The notes under the pieces: model-generated | The model's database searches: none | What the model saw: the letters and a program-made list of their open reading frames with translations, nothing else | Told to the model about the DNA's origin: nothing | Assembly: GCA_910587895.1 (NCBI GenBank) | Contig: CAJUOE010000295.1 | Span: forward strand, 1-14,669 | Direction: 5' to 3' | Origin: an uncultured Lachnospiraceae bacterium | GTDB lineage: Bacteria > Bacillota > Clostridia > Lachnospirales > Lachnospiraceae | DNA length: 14,669 nucleotides | Shown here: piece by piece, positions 6,615 through 14,150 of the stretch | Layout of the letters: every line of letters begins with the position of its first letter | Numbering within the stretch: position 1 is the first letter of the stretch | Translations under genes and position numbers: made by a program

Positions 6615-6641
6615 ATATCGGTTCCATACCTCTTATAGTTA
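6615..6641 (-). promoter_or_regulatory. Sigma-D (sigma-28) type promoter
   Basis: On the minus strand TAAC (6641-6638), 15 bases, then ACCGATAT (6622-6615) fits the Bacillus SigD consensus TAAA-N15-GCCGATAT with two mismatches. A start near 6608 would give a leader of about 54 bases to the FliD-like gene. Flagellar filament and cap genes are the usual targets of this sigma factor. A TATAAT at 6578-6573 is too close to the ribosome site to serve as a promoter. Confidence 0.6.
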
Positions 6642-6694
6642 ATAGTAAGTATAGCATACACATTTTATGATTTCAAGGTAAGCCGGAAAAAACT

Positions 6695-6723
6695 TTGACG
6701 TTTCACGCTGCTGTAAATACATT
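6695..6723 (+). promoter_or_regulatory. Sigma-A promoter of rarA
   Basis: TTGACG (6695-6700) and TACATT (6718-6723) are 17 bases apart. The predicted start near 6730 gives a leader of about 96 bases to the rarA ATG. It is divergent from the sigma-D-type promoter, about 54 bases away. Confidence 0.6.
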
Positions 6724-6725
6724 TC

Positions 6726-6784
6726 GGACTCTGGCACACCATTTTTCGTGCTGTTCTCACTTGCTTTTTCTCCATCCAGAGTCC
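6726..6784 (+). repeat. Nine-base inverted repeat in the rarA leader
   Basis: GGACTCTGG (6726-6734) and CCAGAGTCC (6776-6784) are perfect inverted copies 41 bases apart. Between them a smaller GCAC/GTGC pair (6734-6737 with 6749-6752) could form an inner stem. The left arm lies at the predicted transcript start. No T-run follows, so it is not a terminator. It may form a 5' RNA structure or a protein-binding site. Confidence 0.5.
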
Positions 6785-6825
6785 ATAATAAGATACAGAT
6801 ATCCGACAGAGAAAGGAACAAAACT

Positions 6826-8151
6826 ATGGAACAGATAAGCCTGTTTGACAATCGTGAGACGTCGTCGCCCCTGGCAAGCCGCCTGCGACCGGACAGCCTG
6901 GAAAATTACGTCGGGCAGAAACATTTGATCGGGCCGGGGAAAATCCTGCGGCGGCTGATAGAAACAGACCAGATTACCTCAATGATCTTCTGGGGACCTC
7001 CCGGGGTAGGCAAGACCACATTGGCAAGAATCATTGCTGAGAGAACCAGGGCAGAATTTGTGGAATACAGCGCCGTCAACAGCACCATCAAAGAAATCAA
7101 GGAAGTCATGGCACGGGCAGAGGAAAACCGGAAAATGGGAATCCGTACCCTGCTGTTTGCAGACGAGATCCACCGTTTTAACAAGGCGCAGCAGGATGCA
7201 TTTCTCCCCTTTGTGGAACGGGGCAGCATCATCCTGATCGGGGCAACCACGGAAAATCCCTCCTTCGAAATCAATTCCGCTCTGCTGTCCCGCTGCAAAG
7301 TCTTCATCTTAAAAGCACTGGCGGAAGAGGATTTAAAGGAACTTCTGCTTTTTGCATTGAAAAGCCCCAAAGGACTTGGAAACATGGAAATTTCCATAGA
7401 AGACGCCCATTTATCTGCGATTGCCTGTTTTGCCAACGGAGATGCGCGCACGGCGCTGAACACGCTGGAAATGGCGGTATTTAACGGCAGGATGAATGAA
7501 CAGGCTGTTTTGTGCGTGGATGAGGAAGTGCTGGCGCAATGCATGAACCGCCGCTCACTGCTGTATGACAAGAACGGCGAGGAGCACTACAACCTCATTT
7601 CCGCCCTGCATAAATCCATGCGCAACAGCGACCCTGACGCTGCGGTGTACTGGATGTGCCGAATGCTGGACGGCGGGGAAGACCCCCTCTATATTGCAAG
7701 GAGGCTGGTGCGTTTTGCCAGCGAGGATGTAGGAATGGCGGATCCCGAGGCGCTGCCGCTTACGATATCCGTTTATCAGGCGTGCCATTTTCTGGGGATG
7801 CCGGAATGTGACGTACATTTAACACATGCCGTCGTCTATCTTTCCATGGCGCCAAAATCCAACGCGCTCTATCTGGCATGTGAAAACTGCAAGAAAGATA
7901 TCAAGGAATTCCCGGCAGAGCCGGTGCCCTTACAGATTTGCAATGCGCCCACCAGCCTGATGAAGGAGCTTGATTATGGGAAAGGCTACATCTACGCACA
8001 TGATACGCAGGAGAAACTATCGGCTATGCAGTGCCTTCCGGATTCCTTATCCGGCAGAAGATACTACCAGCCCACAACGCAGGGGCAAGAAAATGCAGTC
8101 AGGCTGAGGCTGGACGAAATTCTGGAATGGAAACATGGAAAAACAAAATAG
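6826..8151 (+). CDS. rarA: RarA (MgsA/WRNIP1-type) replication-associated AAA+ ATPase
   Basis: This 441-residue cytoplasmic AAA+ ATPase is related to clamp-loader subunits. It acts at stalled or restarting replication forks with SSB and the replisome. It has Walker A GPPGVGKTT (Lys63), Walker B LLFADEIHRF (Asp113, Glu114), sensor-1 GATTENPSFE (139-148), a candidate arginine finger in ALLSRC (Arg156), the lid domain (FANGDARTALNTLE), and the C-terminal RarA oligomerisation region ending GRRYYQPTTQGQE. Length is normal for the family. The start is the ATG at 6826, with AAAGGA nine bases upstream. Longer in-frame readings from 6748 lack a ribosome site. The first residues, MEQISLFD, contain a possible sliding-clamp-binding motif (QISLF). 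It stands alone, with its own promoter and terminator. Confidence 0.95.
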   Translation: MEQISLFDNRETSSPLASRLRPDSLENYVGQKHLIGPGKILRRLIETDQITSMIFWGPPGVGKTTLARIIAERTRAEFVEYSAVNSTIKEIKEVMARAEENRKMGIRTLLFADEIHRFNKAQQDAFLPFVERGSIILIGATTENPSFEINSALLSRCKVFILKALAEEDLKELLLFALKSPKGLGNMEISIEDAHLSAIACFANGDARTALNTLEMAVFNGRMNEQAVLCVDEEVLAQCMNRRSLLYDKNGEEHYNLISALHKSMRNSDPDAAVYWMCRMLDGGEDPLYIARRLVRFASEDVGMADPEALPLTISVYQACHFLGMPECDVHLTHAVVYLSMAPKSNALYLACENCKKDIKEFPAEPVPLQICNAPTSLMKELDYGKGYIYAHDTQEKLSAMQCLPDSLSGRRYYQPTTQGQENAVRLRLDEILEWKHGKTK

Positions 8152-8177
8152 TGCATACTTTGCTCTGATACACGAAC

Positions 8178-8220
8178 AGAGGGCGTTCCCCAAAACAGGG
8201 AATGCCCTCTGAATTATTTC
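8178..8220 (+). terminator. Terminator after rarA
   Basis: AGAGGGCGTTCCC (8178-8190) pairs with GGGAATGCCCTCT (8198-8210) around a seven-base loop, giving 13 pairs with one G-T. The tail GAATTATTTCATATTTATTTT is T-rich. It sits between rarA and the convergent GH2 gene and may serve both. The minus-side tail has no T-run. Confidence 0.75.
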
Positions 8221-8224
8221 ATAT

Positions 8225-11200
8225 TTATTTTATCTTAACCGTCTTCTTCTGTCCTTTTCCTTTGAACACTTTCTGGTAGGCCTTCTTCTTTGCCTTTGGC
8301 ACACTGATGACGGCTTTCTTATGGATATTCTTAAATGCATTCCTGCCCACGGACTTTGTCTTAAGCTTCTTCGTCTTCACTGTAATCTTCTTCAGCTTCT
8401 TGCAGCCCGAGAAGGCATTTGCGCCAATCTTTGTCACGTTGGCTCCGATGGTTGCCTTCGTGAGCTTTTTGTTGTTCTTGAATGCATTCTTGCCAATGGA
8501 GGTCACATGGAAGGTATAACCGTTAATTTTGACGGTGGAAGGTATGCTAACCGATGTCATCGTCTTTTTCAACGGAGCCTTCAGCTCTACCGTTCCGCCT
8601 TTCGCGGCTGATTTCGTCACCTTATATTGGTACTTCCCGGATTTGTATGTCTTGTTCTTAGCAGGAACCGGCTCTGTCTGGTTCTGCTGGCTCTGCGTGA
8701 TCTGGAATTCTGCCTTAACAGTCCCAGTATAGTTCCCCTGGAACGTGATGGTGATGGATGCCGTTCCTACGTTCACATTATTTGCATAGGATACGGTATA
8801 GTCCACGCCTTCCTGATAGCCAGTAACTTTCAAGCCCGGCTGTGTGAGCGCTTTGCCAGTATAAACCTGGTTGACGATTCCGGTTACCGCCGCATTCTCT
8901 ACCTTCTTCGGTGCAATCACAAATTCTACTGCTGCGGAATTGGCCTGCGTATATTCATCCGTCTCCTTTGCCGTGCCCTTCACATAATAAGTCCCGGCAT
9001 TGACAGGCGGTGCAATCTCCGCAGTACACGCCGCGTCCGCGTAATAAATATAGGTAACCTCGGCTCCTGTGTTGGTGGTTTGTGCCACCCGGGGATTTGG
9101 CTTGGTCGTGCCGTCATACGTGAATCCCTCACAAGTTATGGTCAGGCTTCCCTGTTCCTTCTCAGGATCTGTCGGATCCTGCGGATTTTTCAGATTATCG
9201 ACAATGGCTGATACCGCTTTGTCATTGAGGGCAGTGTCATATACATAAAAGTCGTCGATATAGCCTCCAAAATTTTCCAGCTCTCCTTCCGAAGAACCCG
9301 CACCGATAACCAAATGTCCCTGATTGAGGGATGCCAATACATCGCTGATTTTCGACTCCGCCCATTTGCAGGTTAAGATGCCGTCCACATAAATGCGGAT
9401 TTCAGACTTCGCATATACAAAAGTCATCCGATGCCATTGGTTGGCATTTTCCGCTTTGGTGAAGAAACCATAATCACTGTTTACCGGATTGCCTTCTACC
9501 CATCCATCATTTGGGAAATGCGCTTCATAGGTATCTCCGCCTCCATCGTGCCTTGCGATAAATCCTATCGTGCCATCACAGTATTTAAATGTGTTGTGGC
9601 TCTTCGTCTGCCCGATGGCGAACAGATAATTCCAATCAATGGAATTGGCGGTTGGGCGGATTTTCATGGAAACTGTCACGCCATTGGAAAAGTCATAACC
9701 GCTGAGATCCCTGGAGGCAATAGCATAATTTCCATTCTGTCCTCCGGCTGCGCTATCCACGAGGAGAACCTGATTTTCTTCATCGTCTGGATCTTTTACC
9801 AGTGCAGCATCTCCTTGCAATGCAAGCTCCTTCGCATTATCAAATGAGAATGTCACTACCGGTCTGATGTTCGCATAATCGACCACCGTAAGCTCACAGG
9901 TATCGCTTCTTCCATTTGCAGAAGTTGCCGTAATAACGGTTTTTCCTGCTTTCTTAGCCGTTACAAGACCGCTTTCCGTAATGGATGCCACATCCGGCTT
10001 GCTGCTCTCATAATGCAGCGTGGTATCTGACGCATTGGCCGGGAAGATGACTGCCTCCATCTGCAAGGTATCGCCAACGTCCAATGCGTCATCCACCTTG
10101 TTCAGGGAAATCCTTGTAACCGGAACATCAGTATAATAATCCTCCTTCGTTGCCTCGGTACAGATGGTATAGGTAGCCACAACATTGCCATCCACATCAA
10201 GGATGTCAACCGTATTGCCGTCATGAATCCAGCCGCTGCTGTAATTCATCTTATAACCATAATTTCCTTCCACCGTCAGATGGCTGCTGAACACGCTGTC
10301 GGCAAGCCCGGTATTGGGAATTTCATCTACAATTATCAGCCGATGCTGTTCATCAACTGTATACGCGTCGGAAACCACAAGATAACCGTCCGCCTTAACC
10401 TCATACAAGGTCGCCCAGCCGGATTCGTTGCATCCGGTAGCAGTAATCCTGATATAGCGCGCCTGAACAAGCTCCAACGAATCTGTAATGCTACCAACGT
10501 CCGTGTTATTCCTGCGGTCAACCAGCTCTATGAAATTATCGCCGTCTTTACTTACCGATACGGTATAGCCATAATAGCGGCTGCCCGCCTTTTTATCCCA
10601 ATCCAGGGTCAAATCTCCCAGAAAATATGATTTTTCAAGGTCAACGGTAAGTGTCTGCGGATAGGTGCCGTCTTTTGCCGTCCATCTGGTGGCGCTGTTG
10701 CCGTCCACGGCATTTCCTGCAATATTTCCGGTCTCAAAGCTGCTTACGGTAACTGGCTTATTCAGGCATAAATTGGTATTGATGACCGTGTAGTCATTCT
10801 CCGTCTGCTGATTCTCTGCAATTACATGGATGCGCATGCCTGGAACAATTACGGCTGTTTCTTCCGTAACCTCTGTGTCGCCGTTATAAATCTTATATAC
10901 AGCGTTGTTGACGCCCTTTACGTTCGCCCTGAAATCTTTCAGAGTGACATTATTATTGATGGCAATTGTTTTTGCCGTCGTGTCCACTGCAAATACCTTG
11001 GATGCCAAATCTGCCTTATTGGAATTTTCCCTCTGCCAGGTGCAGGTATCGGGATATGTCTCCTGGCTATCCTTGTTCTTGCCGACTGCCTTAATCTCGA
11101 CATTGCCGTGCGGCAAGGAAACATCTTCCATCAGGAATACGCCGTTGCCTTTGGACTCCATTTTGCCAAGCTCCTGATTATTGACAGACAGCGTCACCTC

Positions 11201-13852
11201 ATCACAGTTTGAATAAACCTTGATATAAGTGTCGGAATTTTCTCGTTTCGTCCAGCGGCGGCTGGTAATGTACACGAAAGAATCCTTTTTGTTCCAGTTT
11301 GCCTTGTAAAGATAGAAACTGTCCTTCTTAATCTTGCGGTCTGCAGTCACCAGCCCCTTATCGTTCAATGCAGGCTGGGAACCCTCGTTCCTTCCATCAA
11401 CGGCAAAATCGAACATTACCCAGTAAAAGGTTCCCCACAGCTCATCGTGGGCATTGATGTATGCCAGCGCCTCTTCATTCATAAGGTTCTGGTATTCTTC
11501 CGGATGCCAGCTGCCGCCGGCGGTAAGATTGTTGACGCCAAGTTCCGGATACGCCTCATGCTGGTTGACATTCGCGCCCCAGCCATATTCGGAAATACCC
11601 ATGGAACGGCTGTCTCCCGCCGTCTTGCGTTTCATGACGTCATCAAAACTTCCGTAGAAATTGGCGTCTGGATACCAGCCTGGGTAAATATTCCACGCCA
11701 CAATATCTGATTTCCAGCCAACGTTTGTATTAAAATCTTTATTCACAGAATCCGGGTCATTCTGGTCCATGCCGTAATCCCGGTTTAACGCCTGCGTAGT
11801 ATAGCGTCCAGTAGCATCAAGCTCTTTTGCAAGCTTATCCAAATCAAATAGAATCTGTTTGGCTGCTGCCAAATCCTGGTTTGCAGTAGCATTTGTCAGG
11901 CTCTGTCCATTTCCAATCTCATTTTCCAGCCCCCAGAAACAGACTGAAGGCCTGTTGTACTGCTGGGAAATCAATTCCGTCAGCTGCTGCTTGGTAATAT
12001 TTTTAAATTCATCGCTTGCCCGCACCTCGTTGACAACCGGAATCTCCGTCCATACGATCATGCCGTTTTCATCACACAAATCATAGAAATAATCGGTCTG
12101 CGGATAATGGCAGAGACGAATCGTGTTCACGCCCAGCTCTTTGATGATTTCCATATCATTTTTGTGCTGCTCCTCCGTCATGGCGCTGCCCACGGATTTC
12201 AGATAAGAATGGCGGTTGACGCCCCGCAGCGGGAACTTCTTTCCGTTTAGGAAGAAACCTTCGCCGCTTTCACCATTGTCCTGGGAATCAATCCAGAAAT
12301 AACGGAACCCAAGCTTGTCAGACACTTTGTCGATCACCTTCTCGCCGTCCCTGATTTCCAGGGTGACCTCGTACTGGTAACCGACCTTGCTGTCATCTGC
12401 ATTTTTATCATAGCGTATCCCTTCCCAGAGCGTGGGGTTGTTTACCGTACATGCCTGGTCGAAACTCACTTTGCCATTCGCGGGAATGGTAATCGTATTC
12501 TCAATCGGAGCCGGCGCATTGTCGCCCTTAACCGTAGCCACAACCTTCACTTCTTTTGACGCGTTGGAATCATTGACAACGTCCGCCTGAATGTTAAATT
12601 TCCCTAAATCCGCAGGCTTTTCTTTGCTTCTCATATTCCCGGTCTTAAGCACCAGCCCGGAAGAGCCGTTCTTTTCCAAATCAATATGTACATCGTCCAC
12701 TGTTATCAGGTATACGCGGCGGTAAATGCCGCCATACATATTGAAATCGCCGGAAATCGGTGCAATCGTCTGCGTGTATTTGTTATCCACACATACGTCC
12801 AATGTATTTGTCCCGGCTTTCACTTTATCCGTAATGTCATAGCGAAAGGCCGTGTAACCTCCTTTGTGGGTGTCCCCGGCTTTTTGACCGTTCACGTATA
12901 CGGTGGTCTGGGTGTTCGCGCCCAGAAATTCTATGTATACACGTTTCTGCATCATTTCTGCTGTAACATTGATCTCTTTGTGATACCAGTAACTGTCGCG
13001 GACATAATTTCCGCCTCCGTCCTCGGCATCACTTGCGTTCCATGTATGGGGAATGGTTACCTTGCTCCAGCTCGTACGGTTCGCATTCAGCGCATTGGTT
13101 TCCGACATTCCCCTGCCGCCAAACTGCCATTGCCCGTCAATCTCCTGTGCATAAGCGCTGTCCCTGCCGCTGGCTGTCTGAAGGGCAATATTATCCTCTG
13201 TGCCCGGCTGTTCCGGATTATCCGGCGTAACAATTTTCTCTGTTCCATAGACCTCCATCTCATAGATGGATGCCACCTGCCATTTGTTAGCGTCAAGCTG
13301 GTTACAGGATGTTACCTGCACCAGCACGTAGCGGCCGGAGACGTCTGTAATGGTTTCCATAATCGGATCTGTTGAAGTAGACTGCGTGTTGTCCTCCCTG
13401 GAAACAATTTTCTCAAACCCATCGGGAAGTGCGCGGTTTCCACTCTCCGGCGCCTCATTGGAAACATAGATATTATACCCATAATAACGCGCTCCGTTTT
13501 TCCCCTCAAAGATCAGGCTGACTCCATCAAGATCGTACTCCTTTCCCAAATCTACGCAGAGCCACTCGGGATACTGCGCGTCCCAGTCTTTCCCATTCGG
13601 CTTGCCATTCGCAGACCAGCAGGTAGCCTTGTCTCCGTCTACAGCCTTTACAGCATGCGTGTCCGCGCCACTGGTTGACGTGCCTTCCTCGCTGCTGAAA
13701 TATACCGTCTTATTTAACGCCAGATTCGTCTGGCTATCCCCTGGTTCCGCTGCCTGAACAGGAGATGCGAAGTAGACGCTGGTGATACATAAGGCGGCTG
13801 CCGTTAAGATTGCCGTCAGCCGTTTTCTTCTTCCTACTTTTCTCCATTGCAT
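8225..13852 (-). CDS. Secreted multidomain GH2 beta-galactosidase-like enzyme (1875 aa)
   Basis: Signal peptide about 1-35 (basic start, ILTAAALCITSVYFASPVQA, cleavage near AEP). F5/8-type C (CBM32-like) domain about 42-205. GH2 sugar-binding domain about 229-385 (GGIYRRVYLI), Ig-like domain about 415-520 and TIM barrel about 520-835 (LRGVNRHSYLKSVGSAMTEE; FWGLENEIG with acid/base Glu645; GISEYGWG with nucleophile Glu755). DUF4982-like domain about 860-940. Second F5/8-type C domain about 1025-1152, Big_2 domain about 1242-1322 (VTRISLNKVDDALDVGDTLQ), LamG-like domain about 1325-1545 (GGYIDDFYVYD), two MBG/YDG-like beta domains about 1565-1715, and Lys-rich LRR_5 repeats about 1734-1875. It acts outside the cell on beta-galactosides or related glycans. 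Exact linkage cannot be read. There is no LPxTG motif. Retention through the basic repeat tail is inferred. The ATG follows AAGGAAGGG. Confidence 0.93.
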   Translation of the reverse strand: MQWRKVGRRKRLTAILTAAALCITSVYFASPVQAAEPGDSQTNLALNKTVYFSSEEGTSTSGADTHAVKAVDGDKATCWSANGKPNGKDWDAQYPEWLCVDLGKEYDLDGVSLIFEGKNGARYYGYNIYVSNEAPESGNRALPDGFEKIVSREDNTQSTSTDPIMETITDVSGRYVLVQVTSCNQLDANKWQVASIYEMEVYGTEKIVTPDNPEQPGTEDNIALQTASGRDSAYAQEIDGQWQFGGRGMSETNALNANRTSWSKVTIPHTWNASDAEDGGGNYVRDSYWYHKEINVTAEMMQKRVYIEFLGANTQTTVYVNGQKAGDTHKGGYTAFRYDITDKVKAGTNTLDVCVDNKYTQTIAPISGDFNMYGGIYRRVYLITVDDVHIDLEKNGSSGLVLKTGNMRSKEKPADLGKFNIQADVVNDSNASKEVKVVATVKGDNAPAPIENTITIPANGKVSFDQACTVNNPTLWEGIRYDKNADDSKVGYQYEVTLEIRDGEKVIDKVSDKLGFRYFWIDSQDNGESGEGFFLNGKKFPLRGVNRHSYLKSVGSAMTEEQHKNDMEIIKELGVNTIRLCHYPQTDYFYDLCDENGMIVWTEIPVVNEVRASDEFKNITKQQLTELISQQYNRPSVCFWGLENEIGNGQSLTNATANQDLAAAKQILFDLDKLAKELDATGRYTTQALNRDYGMDQNDPDSVNKDFNTNVGWKSDIVAWNIYPGWYPDANFYGSFDDVMKRKTAGDSRSMGISEYGWGANVNQHEAYPELGVNNLTAGGSWHPEEYQNLMNEEALAYINAHDELWGTFYWVMFDFAVDGRNEGSQPALNDKGLVTADRKIKKDSFYLYKANWNKKDSFVYITSRRWTKRENSDTYIKVYSNCDEVTLSVNNQELGKMESKGNGVFLMEDVSLPHGNVEIKAVGKNKDSQETYPDTCTWQRENSNKADLASKVFAVDTTAKTIAINNNVTLKDFRANVKGVNNAVYKIYNGDTEVTEETAVIVPGMRIHVIAENQQTENDYTVINTNLCLNKPVTVSSFETGNIAGNAVDGNSATRWTAKDGTYPQTLTVDLEKSYFLGDLTLDWDKKAGSRYYGYTVSVSKDGDNFIELVDRRNNTDVGSITDSLELVQARYIRITATGCNESGWATLYEVKADGYLVVSDAYTVDEQHRLIIVDEIPNTGLADSVFSSHLTVEGNYGYKMNYSSGWIHDGNTVDILDVDGNVVATYTICTEATKEDYYTDVPVTRISLNKVDDALDVGDTLQMEAVIFPANASDTTLHYESSKPDVASITESGLVTAKKAGKTVITATSANGRSDTCELTVVDYANIRPVVTFSFDNAKELALQGDAALVKDPDDEENQVLLVDSAAGGQNGNYAIASRDLSGYDFSNGVTVSMKIRPTANSIDWNYLFAIGQTKSHNTFKYCDGTIGFIARHDGGGDTYEAHFPNDGWVEGNPVNSDYGFFTKAENANQWHRMTFVYAKSEIRIYVDGILTCKWAESKISDVLASLNQGHLVIGAGSSEGELENFGGYIDDFYVYDTALNDKAVSAIVDNLKNPQDPTDPEKEQGSLTITCEGFTYDGTTKPNPRVAQTTNTGAEVTYIYYADAACTAEIAPPVNAGTYYVKGTAKETDEYTQANSAAVEFVIAPKKVENAAVTGIVNQVYTGKALTQPGLKVTGYQEGVDYTVSYANNVNVGTASITITFQGNYTGTVKAEFQITQSQQNQTEPVPAKNKTYKSGKYQYKVTKSAAKGGTVELKAPLKKTMTSVSIPSTVKINGYTFHVTSIGKNAFKNNKKLTKATIGANVTKIGANAFSGCKKLKKITVKTKKLKTKSVGRNAFKNIHKKAVISVPKAKKKAYQKVFKGKGQKKTVKIK

Positions 13853-13925
13853 AAAATAACCCTTCCTTTCCGTAATAAACTCAGGGCGTAAAAGCCCATT
13901 TGACCCTTTTATCCTATATTAAAAA

Positions 13926-13953
13926 AATATATCTTGCAACGGCGCTATGTCAA
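13926..13953 (-). promoter_or_regulatory. Promoter of the GH2 gene
   Basis: A perfect TTGACA (13953-13948 on the minus strand) and TATATT (13931-13926) are 16 bases apart. The leader is about 70 bases and contains a small GGGC/GCCC hairpin (13884-13897), which could be an operator or part of the leader structure. The ribosome site AAAGGAAGGG is at 13871-13860. No clear catabolite-repression site was seen. Confidence 0.6.
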
Positions 13954-13971
13954 TATGGGAAATGATTGGTT

Positions 13972-14076
13972 TTATATGACCTTTTGACAAAACTGCATAT
14001 CGTAATAACCACATAATTTGCCATCACAGAGGAGAAGTTTCTGGCATTCTTCCCGGTCAAAATCTCTCCCACACAT
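13972..14076 (-). CDS. Possible small Cys-rich protein (34 aa) or remnant
   Basis: A minus-strand frame from ATG 14076-14074 to TAA 13974-13972 encodes MCGRDFDREECQKLL, then LCDGKLCGYYD and MQFCQKVI. It has five Cys in 34 residues and a protein-like composition. No ribosome site precedes the ATG, and the probable terminator of the upstream repeat gene overlaps its 5' side. Read further upstream, the same frame passes a TAG (14088-14086) that adds PCF just before MC, making a C-x-x-C pair. It then continues to an ATG at 14130, only 20 bases after the repeat gene's stop. It could be a decayed zinc-binding gene, a stop-interrupted gene or chance. Confidence 0.3.
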   Translation of the reverse strand: MCGRDFDREECQKLLLCDGKLCGYYDMQFCQKVI

Positions 14077-14115
14077 AAAACAGGGCTAAGACGTTTTGAT
14101 ACGCCCTGGCCCTGT
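14077..14115 (-). terminator. Terminator after the Cys/His repeat gene
   Basis: On the minus strand ACAGGGC (14115-14109) pairs with GCCCTGT (14086-14080), with an inner GGCGT/ACGTC stem, and is followed by TTTTATG. It lies 36 bases past the stop of the repeat gene. The T-run is short, so it may be leaky. Confidence 0.55.
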
Positions 14116-14150
14116 AAATATCTCATCCATGTATTTCGGGAAAGTTTACA

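Noticed and set aside
6906..7571. 221-codon minus-strand frame inside rarA
   Set aside because: It is fully antisense to a well-supported AAA+ ATPase gene and has Ser/Ala/Arg-rich shadow composition.
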